The position numbers were made by a program, and so were the translations under genes. Below, one piece after another: positions 34,942 through 50,640 of a DNA stretch of 64,000 nucleotides. Location of the stretch: contig OX352762.1 in NCBI GenBank assembly GCA_947095585.1, positions 120,062,930 through 120,126,929 of the forward strand. The letters are read 5' to 3'. Under the pieces are notes generated by a model. That model had not been told where the DNA came from. It did not search any database and saw nothing but the letters and a program-made list of their open reading frames with translations. The stretch's first letter is position 1; every line of letters begins with the position of its first letter. Source of the stretch: Nephrocerus scutellatus. Its lineage: Eukaryota; Arthropoda; Insecta; Diptera; Pipunculidae.

Positions 34942-35267
34942 TTTCAAGTTTAAAATGCTGCAATTACTCTCAGGAAAATCGTTGGAAGTGTGGTCGTTGA
35001 AATTGCAAATGATGGACAGAAAGTATTACTTCTGCTTGAGGTTATTTATGTATTTCCGAACAGCTGTCAGCTGTCAATAGGTTTGGCTGTCAAATGTAAA
35101 AAAGTAATAGAATTTGCCTCGTTTAAACATAGAAAACATAAGTATAGTTCACACCACTGATTTTTAATTATAAAAAAAAAAATAGGCTTAACTTCAAATT
35201 TTGAATTCGCCTTAAAAATATAGTTTTAAAGCGTATATGGATATTCACCTTCATTTTTTTGAAATTT
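34942..35267. other. Upstream region of mRpS39
   Basis: Contains the presumed promoter. 'cagctgtcagctgtcaat' and 'ggctgtcaaatgt' at 35063-35098 resemble the 'gtcaaactgacag' box at 25650-25665 upstream of tsu. No TATA box stands out. Confidence 0.35.
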
Positions 35268-35903
35268 TTGAAGTTAAACTTCTTTAGGTGCGATTAGGGG
35301 ATAACTGAAATTATTTTTATGCGGATGTGATCCTACGGATGTAACTTGACGCGGATGTGATCTTACGGATACTTAAGGCCATATTTTTCACTTTTGCTAA
35401 ATCTAGATTTAATCTCGGAATAACCAAATCTAGATTTAAGATCTATTCAACAAAAATCTCGATTAAATGTTTTTCGAATTTTAAATTCTTGATTTAGCGA
35501 TGTTTTTAAATTTAATTTCGATTATTCGCTAAATCGAAGTGAAGAATACGGCCGTTAAACTCCTCTCAATATAAATTCATTTAAATTTCAGTTCCTTTTA
35601 TATGATTTTATTCACGCGCGTTATTTTCGATATTCAATTTGTGAGTCAATATTTTAATGTAAGTGAAACTACTATATCAATTTTGGGATATAGTCTTTGG
35701 CATTTTTAGAACTAAGCCATTTCTCAAGCGATGTGGGACTAAGTTCCGACTATAAGATTTGTTCCTAAAAAAATTCTGGGATATAGTCATTAGGAATTGG
35801 AATTTCGGGAACTAAGCCATTTCTCAACCAATTTGTGTGAAATTCGGTATCGGCTATTTGCTTTTTATTTTTATCGTAATACGTCAAAGAAGTTTAACTT
35901 CAA
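35268..35903. repeat. Putative foldback/MITE-like unit holding two diverged 118-bp repeats
   Basis: TTGAAGTTAAACTTCTTT at 35268-35285 is matched by its exact reverse complement at 35886-35903. Because the core is itself partly palindromic, the match is only suggestive. Inside, 35685-35855 holds two units like those at 57551-58322, sharing 'aagccatttctcaa', 'taagatttgttccta' and 'attctgggat'. Also inside are two copies of 'gcggatgtgat(c/t)c/ttacggat' (35321, 35350) and two of 'aaatctagattta' (35399, 35426). Confidence 0.5.
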
Positions 35904-36759
35904 CCGCGCATAAAGGTTAGACGCTCATAATTTTTTTATTGTGAAGGTTGGGGTCTCCGGTTTAAGAATCATTTTGTTGTTTTTGTACCAGCTACAGGTC
36001 TGTTAAACCCATTTTTGGGTTGACGATGCTTGGTCCAGTATGTGAAACACTGGAGTCCTTTCGGTGCGTAGAACCGATCGTCATAAAAAGGCTCCCTCTG
36101 CTGGCCTTACAATCAATCATTCTGTAAGTCCGTTATCAAGCTGGTCTATGGCCAACGCAGAAAACTGATGTCGAAACGGATGGTCATTTGCTTTTAACTC
36201 CTGAGTCATCTGGAACTTGTAGGCGAATAATCCGAGGTATTCTCCTCAGGCTGGTGCGACTAATGCACCCCTGTGATCGGCGATGAGTTGAGGTCGATGG
36301 ATTCTGTCGCACACTATGGGTCACAGCTGCAATATTCTCGGGCGTGCGAACTGTTAGAGCTCGGGGACTACTTTTGTTATCCAATAGCAAGCCTTTCTCA
36401 TGAAATTTCACTACAGCGGTTCCATTTGGCAATCTTTCACGACTCCCATTTTTTTTTAAAAATTCGTACGGTTACAAAACACTGAATTTGAAAATAAGCT
36501 TTCAATATTTTGGAACACTCCCAAAGCAAAAACATGATGTCAAGCAAATCGTTAAAAAAAAAAGTGTTTCCATAGCGTATGACTTAAAAACAAACCCAGA
36601 ATACGGTCACGGCAACATAAAATCCAACCTGAATCTAAAAATTATAATATGTACATATTATGTACTACTGTCATCTTATAGGAAATCACTCCACTCAATC
36701 GAACAAAATTTTTAGCTATTATTAAAACCATTTTTTTAACGATAGCCATTGAAGACGTG
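35904..36759. other. No gene recognised
   Basis: Intergenic DNA; short frames here lack domains. Confidence 0.45.
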
Positions 36760-37300
36760 GAGAAACTTAGCTACTTAGGGAGCCTAACTTCTAAGAACGG
36801 TGGGTCCTAATCCGATGTGACAGCCGGCTTAAACCAAGCACGCCTTACATACTACTCGTTAAACAAAATGTGGCGAGCGCACAACATCTCCATGAGTACC
36901 AAGGTAAAGATCTTAAACTCTTGTGTTAAATCGGTCCTCTTATATGGTTGTGAGACTTGGAAAGTAACAACCACCATTTCTCAAAAATTACTCAACAAGT
37001 GTCTACGTCGAATCTGTGGCATCTTTTGGAAAAACACGGTCTCGAACTCGAATCTACTTGACCTGGCAAATAATGAGCCAATCTTCGTTGAAATTAAGCG
37101 CAGGAAATGGCAATGGGTAAGGCATACCCTACAGAGACGGGACAATTTAGAAAATGGACCTTGAATAGAACCCTCAAGGAAGACGAAACCGGGAAGCCAA
37201 GTGAACACGTGGCGCAGATCAATCGAAAGGGAAACGCGTACAGTAGGCATATGGGGTGAAGTCAAACTTAAGGCAAGAGACAGACGGCGCTAGAAGGAGG
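36760..37300 (+). mobile_element. C-terminal end of an RTE-type LINE reverse transcriptase
   Basis: The plus-strand frame reads VEKLSYLGSLTSKNGGS, a stop, then SDVTAGLNQARLTYYSLNKM, VKSVLLYGCETWKVTTTISQ, NKCLRRICGIFWKNTVSN, EIKRRKWQWVRHTLQR and, after another stop, NTWRRSIERETRT. This is the familiar tail of insect 'endonuclease-reverse transcriptase' RTE-like elements. Only about 540 bp survive, with stops. Confidence 0.82.
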
Positions 37301-38138
37301 TCGTTTCCTCTCTATGCTCCTCTTAGGAACAATATTTGTTTGTTTCGGAAGAAAAAATATTAAGAAACTAAAAAAAAAACTAAACCAAAAAGGTAACAAT
37401 TATTTTTCTTTGCTCGATTCTCTATCCATCAAGGTTATGCTTTGTCTGGTTTATTCTCAAACCGGTAGTTACAAGTTTTTGTTTTCTTCATTAGAAAAAC
37501 TGATTTAATTTGTCTGGAAATTAATACTACTAACGCAGTTTATGTTTAGTTGACCCACTTGAGAGCTTTATCCTTAATATCATGTTTCTTTTTTATAAGC
37601 ACCGAATTTTGAAATTTGATTATGATTGTTTCTACTTGATTAACACTTTATTGAAGCTTTTAGATGGCTTAGAAGTAATCATTGCAAAATTATAGCTTAA
37701 CCTAATATTGCAATATTTTTCTAGTCTTTAAATGACATATCAACTTTATCTTATTAATGACTAGAACATTTATTATTGAAATGGAAATATTACGGTCAAT
37801 AAATGTATACTATATATTTTGAAATATGTCAAACGTCAGACTCTTTCAAAGATAATATCCACGTTATTTATTATTAAATTTCGAATTCGAATTTTTCACA
37901 AAAAGAACACTTTTTTTGTATATCACAAGGAATAGCTGGCTGAGTATAAGTATGGACCATTATAAACAAAATAAACAAGGTGTGCTCGACAGATAAAATA
38001 AGGTTTAATAATAATTATATACTTCTCCAGAAGTAATATCCTAACATACCAAATCTTTGTAATGACTGTAAGCAAAATATTATAACGTTCTTATGCTATT
38101 AATAAATAAACTATCTCTAATATTACAAAGAAAAAAGT
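37301..38138. other. No gene recognised
   Basis: AT-rich spacer. Confidence 0.5.
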
Positions 38139-38360
38139 GGACGGTGCCCACCTCTCGCAAAAGTCTGACAAACGTCCGAGAGTAATATCTTGTCACGGAA
38201 AGCCGTTCGCCGTTCGAATCCGGCATTAAATTGTATGTCCCTTCCATTTGTGTGCAAAAATATACATAACATATACATAAACACAAATGGTTGCGAGAAG
38301 CTAGGCTTTGGAGCGTAATGGTCTGTCGCGCCGAATATTATTATTTATTATTAATATTAC
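38139..38360 (+). repeat. tRNA-derived SINE, family 1, copy 3 (5' truncated)
   Basis: Body only: 'gcccacctctcgcaaaagt', 'ctgacaaacgtccgagagta', 'cgaatccggcattaaattg', 'caaatggttgcgagaagct' and 'ggtctgtcgcgccgaatatt', then an ATT-rich tail. The tRNA-like head is missing. It lies about 360 bp upstream of nobo. Confidence 0.82.
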
Positions 38361-38720
38361 AAATAACTTTTCTGAGAAGTGAATTTCTCATCGTTGTTCC
38401 TTCTCCGGTAACACAATGCTCTTCCTTTGACTCTTCATTCTTTGTTTCGATACATGCATCTAAAAACGATTCAGTATCTTATCTCAGATTTCATCATTCC
38501 CAGCCGGCGGTTTACGTAAATAAATCCGCGAACAAAGATACATCAATATTGTGAGCTCAACAGTCGCTGTGGCTTTGATGGCGATTGGATTGAACCAAAC
38601 TGGAACTGGAAGCTATAACTTTGAAATCAGTGTATCGGTGTCCGTTCAAAACATCGGTTGTGTTAAAGTTGAATCAAGACTCCGGCTTGACAAATAAAGC
38701 AAAACAAAAATATAAGATAA

Positions 38721-42124
<3,404 letters not shown>

Positions 42125-42159
42125 AGCTGTATAGACAGCAAAGAGCCTATATCGGTTTC

Positions 42160-42254
42160 GGTTTCACTTCTAAGTTCAGTTCAAAATATGGTTTAAAAGA
42201 AGCAAAAGAAGGTTTCACTTCTAAGTTCAGTTCAAAATTTGGTTTAAAAGAAGC
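42160..42254 (+). repeat. 51-bp tandem duplication in the nobo 3' flank
   Basis: 'ggtttcacttctaagttcag' followed by 'ttcaaaatNtggtttaaaag' occurs twice, at 42160 and 42211, just after the nobo stop. It is probably within the 3' UTR. Confidence 0.85.
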
Positions 42255-43059
42255 ATTTCTCTATAGAATTGATCAAGACGCATGTTAAGCTGCTTCCCAG
42301 AACCCTACTTTTAACCTATTACCTATTATTATAATTTTTCTAAATAGACAGTAAATGCAATGTTATATACTCATAATTACTTAGTTGTTTTTTATTTCAT
42401 TTTATGTTATAACAAAACCATTGAATAGCATTTCCACAGCAGTACTTGTAGAATAGGAATGAACGCTTAGCTGCTATTAATATATACAAGTGTGCCCGCA
42501 GCCCGTTATAATAAATGGGCACCTAGTTTGTGTTATTTGATTTAATTTCAATTACCCTCGAAATCGCTTAAAACCTGCTCTAATTTTGCTCGCTTGCTTT
42601 TGTGGTTAAATAAATACGCAGTTTAAATTTAGCATAAACATTTATGTCAATTTATATCAATGTGTTCAAATTGCACTCACATTGCAACAAAATTTGCCGA
42701 TTCTGCTGTCAAACTGTTTAATTCGCACATAAAAACAGCTATGTTAGCGCTAATGGAAAACGTCATTAGTAAGCAAGACACATACGAGTACGTACTGACT
42801 GATTAAATGGAATATTTCATAATCAATTCGACTTTTATACAATCATTAATAATATCATTACTTTGTGATAACAACATTAATAATAATAACATTATTAATT
42901 ATTGTGTAATGAGCCTTTATCAATGACAGATTTTGAGTAGAGTTGCTAACAGCACACAGAGCACCCACAGAACAGTCATATGACATTTGTATTTGTAAGA
43001 CAGCCCCCCGACCCCAGGGCCCGATAACTGCACAAAATTCCGAGCTGCATTCCGAATCA
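42255..43059. other. Spacer with a short inverted repeat and a repeat scrap
   Basis: No gene. 42492-42497 (GTGCCC) and 42517-42522 (GGGCAC) form a short stem around an AT-rich loop, followed by CTAG. At 42985-43040 the words 'acagccccccgacccc' and 'gggcccgat' match the GC-rich part of the 9560-9990 array. Confidence 0.4.
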
Positions 43060-44520
43060 TAGAGTATTGTACAGAGGATGGAGGAAGGTGCGCTCCTATA
43101 CCTCGTACTGGCGGTAGATAACGCCGCCATGAAATGGCTCAATACCTGCAAAGGTATTGTAAATTACTGCTTGGCCAGGTCAAGCTGATCCTTAAGAGCA
43201 CCGACAAGGTTTCAGCTTCTGGTCGCAGTAACTCTGACAAAGATGAAGTTCGGCTAAGACCACCATTGGGCATGCTAGTCCCAGCAGTTACGGAAAAGCC
43301 TCCGACAAGCGGTGCCACTGTGCAGGCAAATCAGACGGATGAGTCGGATAGACCACTGGGTCGACCTAACCCGACTGCTTGCGATAGGGGCAAGGGCCCT
43401 AAAAAATCCCAATTACTCCGGCAAGCCAAAGCATCCAGGGAGGACTAATAAGCACCATCAGGATGTTACGCGAGGGGCACGTCCGCTACCCTCAGCAAGC
43501 GGTTCGCCGAGAAAAATATAACCCTTGGGTTATTAGCGGAGAGGTCTACGGAGTGGTGGAACAAGTAAGTTGATCTGTGGGGGGCCAATGGCAAGGGCGG
43601 CCTGCTTGACTGGCACGAAAATTAACTTTCTTCCTATTCCAGAATTCATAACGAAAGACCTGGGGGCCCTACTGATTGAAGTTCCGATCGATAGGGCAAC
43701 ACAGAACATCGTTTGTGCTTCAACATACTTCTCCGGCGACGACGACAACATTCTGCCCTTACAGGTACATGAGTTGCTAGAGCACTGCCGGAACAGAGAC
43801 CTCCAGTACCTTATAGGATACCATGCAAATACGCATCATTAGGTCTGGGGCAGCAGCGACATAAATAGAATAGGGGTGAGTGTCTTTAAAATATCTTATT
43901 AGTAGTAGTAAAGATATATTAAATAAAGCCTTCACATGCGATTCGCGAAGAGCTACTTGAGTTCAGTTTCGCCATTTCATTTATCTCCAACATTTTTGAA
44001 ACTGGGATGTGTCCGAAGAAGTCTCGCTGCAGACCAACAACACATCAGGTTTGACTTTCCCGGTACATTGGCACATGTTTCTTCTAGATATGATCCAGAA
44101 TGCACGGACTGGAATCTTTATCGGGGACTTGTCCTATCTAAAGTAGATATGCCTATCACATCTATTAAGACCACAGGGGACTTAGATGAGACAGCATATT
44201 AACTTAATGATGTGTTGCTCTCTTCCTATCATGACAGCTGTGTGTCTCTAAAATCAGCTTGTGTAAACGTAAGATTCCCTAGTGGAACGACCAGCTGGCT
44301 AAGCAATAGCTGGCTTAGCCAATGAGCTACTGAATTGGTATGCTGATGATATTTCAGTGTTAGAACCACTATGTACGCGAGTGGTATAGCCAATTACTAT
44401 ACAGAAGATTCTTATACTGTGCAAAAAAATGAGCCTTAATTGGCAGGGTATCAAGCAGTGCATCAAAGTTAAAGACTTCTTGAGGACTTCATTGCACATT
44501 CAAATTAGAAGCATTTTTGA
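43060..44520 (+). mobile_element. LOA-type LINE remnant: ORF1 end, endonuclease and linker
   Basis: 43134-43521 gives hydrophilic, Pro/Ser/Lys-rich peptide (PLGRPNPTACDRGKGPKKSQ) like the end of a gag-like ORF1 or the linker to ORF2. 43570-43890 encodes an endonuclease segment: GALLIEVPIDRATQNIVCAS, then YFSGDDDN, LEHCRNRDLQYLIGYHANTH and VWGSSDINRIG. 43936-44202 reads RYDPECTDWNLYRGLVLSKV and TTGDLDETAY, the usual stretch between endonuclease and polymerase. A YADDISVL-like reverse-transcriptase motif appears near 44340. Deleted and frameshifted. Confidence 0.75.
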
Positions 44521-45319
44521 CCACAAGAGCTGACAATAAAGTTCACCCGATCCGCTCTATTCCTAAGTATTCCGCTCAGACGACGATCAGCAATATCTGA
44601 CTCTGACAACAAATTTACCATTTTCCAATCATAATCATAATAAAAACAGTCTGAGTTTATTTTTATCTGCCAACTGACACAAGTTTGTTTATATTTTAAG
44701 AAATATTTTCAAAATGAATTCTAAAATTAAATTTAGTGCTTAGGACGCGCACGCCATAGTACGAGAAGATTATAGCGAATTAGATAACAGCTGAAATTCA
44801 AAACAAAATGAGAAAAATTGTTTATATCTGCCGGGGAAAGTACTCGTAAAAGTGAGGATCGTTAGGCGTAAGAAGCATGTGACAAAACATCTAGCACGAT
44901 CGAAATATACCTATGTTTCAAATCACAAATGATTTATTTTAAAATTTTCAAGAATCTATTAAAGTAAATCCCTATCAAAGCAGTTACCTTTTTCCCAGCG
45001 GTAAGGTATTTCCATATGCTTTTTAAAAGATTCAGACGGAATTGAAGCAGTAACCAGTTTGAATGTAACCAAAAAAAGCGCATAGAGCAAGCTGCCTTCA
45101 TACGAAGAAGAAATGTGTATTCGAATTTCCGTGAACACTGCCAAAAGAAGGCATAATTTTACGGTCCTCTTCGGACACGGATTGATTTTGTGACGTCAAT
45201 CAGCACCCATTCATAATATTGCTATTGTTTATGTATCAGTATAGTTGGAGTGTACCTAAGGCTCCAACTCCTCATTGTTGGGAGCGAGACCTATCTACAT
45301 CTCTGCCGATCTATGGGTC
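44521..45319. other. No gene recognised
   Basis: Intergenic DNA. A minus-strand frame at 45144-44959 has no recognisable domain. Confidence 0.45.
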
Positions 45320-47520
45320 ACGGTGCCCGGTTGGAAGAACGCAGAGTAAGGACTCACGGTGAGTAAATACTCTACCCGCATTTTGGTGTCAACCACAGCC
45401 CACAAGGGGGTCATCCTCAATAGCTGGGGACGGAAGAAGTCCTTCCGTGGGCTCCCCAGCTCCCGTGGTACCAGACGAATCTCTGGTCAGATTTTCGAAG
45501 CTAACAACGTAGTTAAATGGTGGCCCTCCATTCATCACAATATGCACGGTTTTACAACTGACTGTTTTTAATCAGTCAGGTGAGACAACCATAACAGGTT
45601 TCCTCCTCATCCGCCGTTCAAATGCGTATTTGGCAAACGTATTCATGCACACAATATGCTCTCTGCGGCTTAATACCGATTCGAGGACGTATCTGTTATT
45701 AAGCACGCACTCAAATCCCTTATATCCGAGTAGATAGGACAGTCGCATAGGAGATGCAACCAGTCCTCTCTAGACAAACCGCAGATACAGCTTGCTGTAT
45801 CACTGAGGCCTCTCTGACGTCCTTCACAAATCCAAAAGTAACTCTGCCATTTCTAGATTGCCATCTAGATATCATGGCTCCTTCAAGGAGTTCCTTGCAT
45901 TGGTAAAGGCTTCTGTTTTGAAATCACTCTGCAGGAATAGTCTCTTCTTCTTGATGTTGAAGATTAGGCTTCTTCGGATCACCTTCATATCGAGCGGTGG
46001 AGCATTAAGACCTGCATATTCTCCGTGGAGACTATGCGGCAGACTGGCAAGCATGCGATCAGAGCCACGCGCTGGCAAGAGTTAATCTTTGCTTTGCCTC
46101 TTTCAAGCATGACAGTTTCATACCATATCGGCGCTTCATATGTTGCACAATCAACAAATAAGCCACCATATATGGTACGCACCGCCCGACAGTTTAGACC
46201 CCAGTGCGATGGATTGGACCTACAAGTTAAAGCAGCCGTTTCCTGAGCTCAGTAAGGTGCACAAGGAAATTCATGCACTCGCTCATGTTAATACCAAGGT
46301 ATCGCACCTGGTTAACATACCTGATGCTAGACCCGTTGAGCCTAATCACTGGGTGACGACTGTGTGATAGCTTGCCTTTCAGCAACATCATCACAGTCTT
46401 GTCCAATGAGACATCAACACCAACTTTAGCACCCCAGTTATGAATAATCGACATGAGTTCTACACTCCATAGTTCCAGCTCAAGTTGCGAGTTGCCTTCA
46501 ACAAGGATGATCAAGTTATCCGCGTCGGCACAGCATTTGCAGAGTCCTGTCCATCATTAGTTCCATATGGACATATGGATCCCTAAGACCAACCACGAGG
46601 ACACACTTACTGACGCATTCAGTAGGGCCAACACAGCAAGCTCGCCTGTCGCTGAAGTAGCTCAGCCAAAGACTTACTCCACGACAGCTCACTTCAATTA
46701 GCCTTTCTGTCATGGAATCCCACCTAAGGATAGCAAGAACGTATCAACTTGTACTGCAGTGCACGCTGTCTTCTACGTAAAGCCATGCATCTTCAGTGCT
46801 TTTGCCCATTTTGAAACTGTACTGCCTGTCAGACATCAGACATGGTCGCAATCCCCTCGACCCACCGCACCATTATTCTCTCCAGCACTTCTCCAAGTAC
46901 TGGGAGGAGACTAATGCCACGGTAGAAATGATGGTTACTGCGTACTTTGTCTGGAGTACTACCACTTTGACGCATTTCCAAGCAACTGGGAAGTAAGAAT
47001 AGTCAAGACTTTCCGGATAATCGACGTGACATAGTCCGGAATTGCCCGCCAGATGCTTTTGCAAATTTCGGGGGACTTACCATAGCCATACACTCCCACA
47101 ACTCAGACGGATCCAGAGATGAAATATCTCCATATACATAAAAGCCGATGCATGGGCCCATATAGCGACGGATGGGCGGCGGCAGGAAAGAACTCCTCTA
47201 GGAGTGCTTTCACACTATCGGACCAGGTGTGGTGTACACGGTCATTGGCACGAATACCACAGACTTGTGTGACACGCTTTCCCCTGCATATGCGGTAAAC
47301 TTCACCGCATGGATCGTCATTGTTGTTAGCAACAAAACGCCTCCCATCCTCTTTGACTTTGAGGATCATATTTCGGTACTCTCGTGTGCCACGCTGATAG
47401 GCCAACCTAAAGTGATCGACTCTTGGACTATCACCAGCTCTGACCCTCTAGTGCGCTTTCCTGAGACGTCTCAGCCACGCACTACACGAAGAAGAAGTTA
47501 AGACAACGATCATCTCCACA
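45320..47520 (-). mobile_element. R1-clade LINE, reverse transcriptase to zinc-finger tail (decayed)
   Basis: On the minus strand the order is sensible. RGTREYRNMILKVKEDGRRF and VYRICRGKRVTQVCGIRAND (47405-47230) form the region ahead of the polymerase. WLSYFSDRRACCVGPTECVS lies near 46650. WGAKVGVDVSLDKTVMMLLK and RYVNQVRYLGINMSECMNFL (46440-46270) form the back of the reverse transcriptase. A Cys/His tail with CICGLSREDWLHLLCDCP is near 45770, and MRRKPVMVVSP, near 45600, follows. Frames are broken several times. The wording is that of R1-group elements, which usually sit in 28S rDNA; no rDNA is seen here. Confidence 0.82.
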
Positions 47521-49419
47521 GATTTGTCGGTCGGAATTTTGTGCTGCTGAACACTTGAGGTGATTAAGGCCAGCCGCATATTGAGCGTAGTCTAGCACAG
47601 CAACTCGTAGCAGAGTTTTTTAAAACACTAAATGCCGCAAAATGTGAAAGTGCGTCATTAATTGTAACATTGTATACCCTAAAAACCTCGACTATACTAT
47701 GCTGTGCTCTGCTGAGCTCAATATGCGACTAGCCTAAACGGAATGCAAGAGTAGTTTATCAGCTGCTAGTGAAAGTATGGAAATAATGTTAGAGATCATC
47801 CCAAGCATGTTATCGATGATTGGAGCATAAGGAACACTCTTAAAGGACAAGTAATCTACCCCGCCCACCTCTTAAGGGTGTATTACCATCCCTATTCACC
47901 TCACCAACCCCGACAACTAAGGAATCGCTACCAAAACGGTCAGGAAGAAAAAAAGGTCATTTGCAAAAACTGAGTCTATTGTTAATTGTGTCTTCTGCTG
48001 CGAGACGTTTGTGGTTTTGTTGCTCGTACTAAGGATATACACTAATTACACCAACATACATATGCTGTCTATAATATGTATAAAGGTTGTTTAAATAAAT
48101 AAGCACTTCCGCTTTGAAATTTATTATAGACTCCCTTTTGTTCATTTTATTGTGATTTATAATGACCTACCTACTTAGAATTTTTATAAAAATTTTAATT
48201 TGTAATTCCTATGAATTTTTTTCTCTTAATTATCTACAACACATTTTTAGTTTTACAACAAAAGAACATTTTGGCGAAGGGTAGAAAATCGTATTAACTT
48301 TTAGCTATGGGAACAGGGATTTCTTTTTCTTCAATGCACGTGCACTTGGAAAAAAGACGATTGTGGAGAATTGTTTCTTTTGTAGTACGAGTAGGTATAT
48401 AGAAGAAAAAGTACTCCGTTCTAAAGCGATTACGTTTACGCTTACAATTTTGCAAATTATATGAAAATTATTCTTTAGAAATGGATTCTTTGATATAGGA
48501 TCATTTATAAATTATGGAAAGAACATGGAAATATTGCCAATCTTTGAATATTGAATGCCTTTTATTTGCTTTACCGTCAAAAAGGTGAATGAGTTGTTGT
48601 GACGAAAAGATTTAATGATACAATTTATAAGGAGAGTGAAGTTGTGTCATGATTGTAGTAGGACTCTTTTCAATGCAATGACTTATTCAATCGGAAATGG
48701 ACAAAACTTTATGATTATCCCGTCGTCGGCAAAAAATAGAAGACTCTGATCTTCAACGTCAATAACATCTAACACCGGAGTCCGATCATGGTCATTTCTT
48801 TATCGGTTCTTCAGCCGATGTTATCCAATTGAGCATTCCTAATCTAAACCTAACTAACTAAAGCGCATACACGTTTTCCCCGAATATATTTAGTATTTTT
48901 GTCAGAGGGAAACGCAAAATTCAAAGAAGTATCGGCGTATCGCTCAATATGCTAAGTTGAGCTTGGTAAATACTTGTGGTGCTCTAACTGCTCATAATTT
49001 TACCCCCAAGCACATCTGCGGATGTACAGTGAAGTTCAGAGATTCGTTCTTTAGCCGTACAATACGTTTGTGCTCCACATCGCATCGGAGCTTGGCAGAG
49101 CATTCCACTGTGGCAAGCATATAGCCGACCATTAAAAGAGTGCGTGAATTATATAAAAAAAAAACCTGGCCATAAATCCTATAACAAAAAATCCTTATTT
49201 ACATAAGATACCAACAATTCTCTGTAAGACTTTTCTCTCGAACGTGTCCAAGGCTCAATTCACTCCCAACTGGCGTACGGTGCTATTGTGGTTGTGGCGT
49301 GATGTGGACATATGCAACCTGCATGTTTTCTTACGACCCAATGCAGACAGAAATCACGTGGTGACTTGTGCCTTCACCACGCCATATGAAGTCTATTTAT
49401 TTCCTTATTTGTTTCGCTC
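47521..49419. other. No gene recognised
   Basis: Mostly AT-rich. A short piece near 49085-49112 ('gagcttggcagagcattcca') matches 2109-2129 in the LINE tail at 1908-2439, so an old LINE scrap is present. Nothing else is supported. Confidence 0.45.
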
Positions 49420-50002
49420 GAGCCACACAGATGTTGAGGGGAACTGCAGGGCGAACGAGTTAGCTAGACGTGGTACGACTCTCCAGCTGCTACCGGAAAG
49501 GGCAGAGGTAGGGAGTTCTATCGCGACACTGAAACTTGATCTTCGGAAAGAGGCAGAAATAACAACAAATTTAAGGTGGGAAAACACCGACACTTGTAAT
49601 ATTTCAAGACAGGTCTGGCCGAAGCTGGACTTGAAGCGCTCAACTGCGCATATTTGCCTACAAAGACGTGAGCTAAGAATGGTTGTAGGAATAATTACAT
49701 GACACTGCCTTCTCGGTAAACACGTGAGAAGGATGGGTTTCGAAGTCATTTGCATGGACGAGGAGGAGGAGGAGACCATAGAACATCTTCTCTGCTCATG
49801 TCCGGCACTAATGCACAGAAGGCACAAACACTTAGGTAAGCGGTTAATGAATAACCTATCAGATCTCGAAAACGGCAAAGTGTGAGATATACTTCGATTC
49901 ATTAAGAGCTCTGAATGGATCTTCTGAAAAAGGGAAAGTTATAAGATCCGCGAATAGTCTAAGTGAGCATAAGCTGCCACCGTAACCTAACCTAACCTAA
50001 CC
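49420..50002 (+). mobile_element. 3' end of the RNase H LINE seen at 19080-21745
   Basis: VEGNCRANELARRGTTLQLL, then WPKLDLKRSTAHICLQRREL and EEEETIEHLLCSCPALMHRR correspond closely to 21160-21560. It ends at 'gctgccaccgtaacc' followed by repeated 'ctaac' (49985-50002), which I take as the element's 3' tail. The ORF has a frameshift near 49705. Confidence 0.8.
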
Positions 50003-50359
50003 TTCGCTCGTATAGATACAAAATGCATGAAGATTTCCAATTTAGTATTGACTTCTAAAAAGAAGTCCCTATTTGTGTGAATTGAGTGCGCCACGTCCGC
50101 TCGACGCGCCTAGACCACGCCTGCAATATACTCTAATTGTATGCGGATTGGGACTAGGACTTCAGAATGCTTTTGGTGTGCTCTGAAATTACGGTAAAAG
50201 GTTAAGTTCATGGATTTAAAGAATATTAAGAGCCTACAGTGAGGCTTTGTCAGGTTTAAGCAATCATGCGTATTTCTGATTCCATGCTGTTATTGGCTGC
50301 TGCCAATAGTTAAAGGATCGCTATGAATTCGCGATCCGCTATATCTTAATTGAGGGAGC
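50003..50359. other. No gene recognised
   Basis: Short spacer between two LINE remnants. Confidence 0.45.
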
Positions 50360-50640
50360 GATGTTAAATTTTCTGTTCGCAGACGTTTGCATCATGTTGT
50401 TTGTTTTACTCTCATTTATATACAGCCCCAGATTTCACGACGCTTAATTAAATCTTCTGGTACAGACTTTGAGGTTTTGCCAATGATTTCAGTGTGGTCT
50501 GCGCTAGTCAGTAGATAGTAGTAGTAACTAGCTTATAGCCTATAGTGGATTGTTCTTCTTACTGTAATGTCAGAATCTCGAATAACTTTTTTCAACGCCA
50601 GATTGAAAAGAAGCAGGCAAGTCCATCACCTTATCGGAAG
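50360..50640 (-). mobile_element. RTE-like LINE scrap, reverse transcriptase
   Basis: DNA-level relative of 60050-60270. Shared words are 'ctcatttatNtNcagcccca', 'gattttg/cacgNcgc' and 'tcagaatctcgNatNactt'. On the minus strand it covers the region around the YADD motif, but the frame is destroyed. Confidence 0.6.

Noticed and set aside
34942..34947. Upstream non-ATG start for mRpS39
   Set aside because: The frame extends two codons to a TTG, but the ATG at 34941 gives a normal mitochondrial targeting start.
49985..50002. Interstitial telomere repeat
   Set aside because: The run follows a LINE 3' end, and similar tails occur at two other retroelement ends; Diptera lack TTAGG telomeres.
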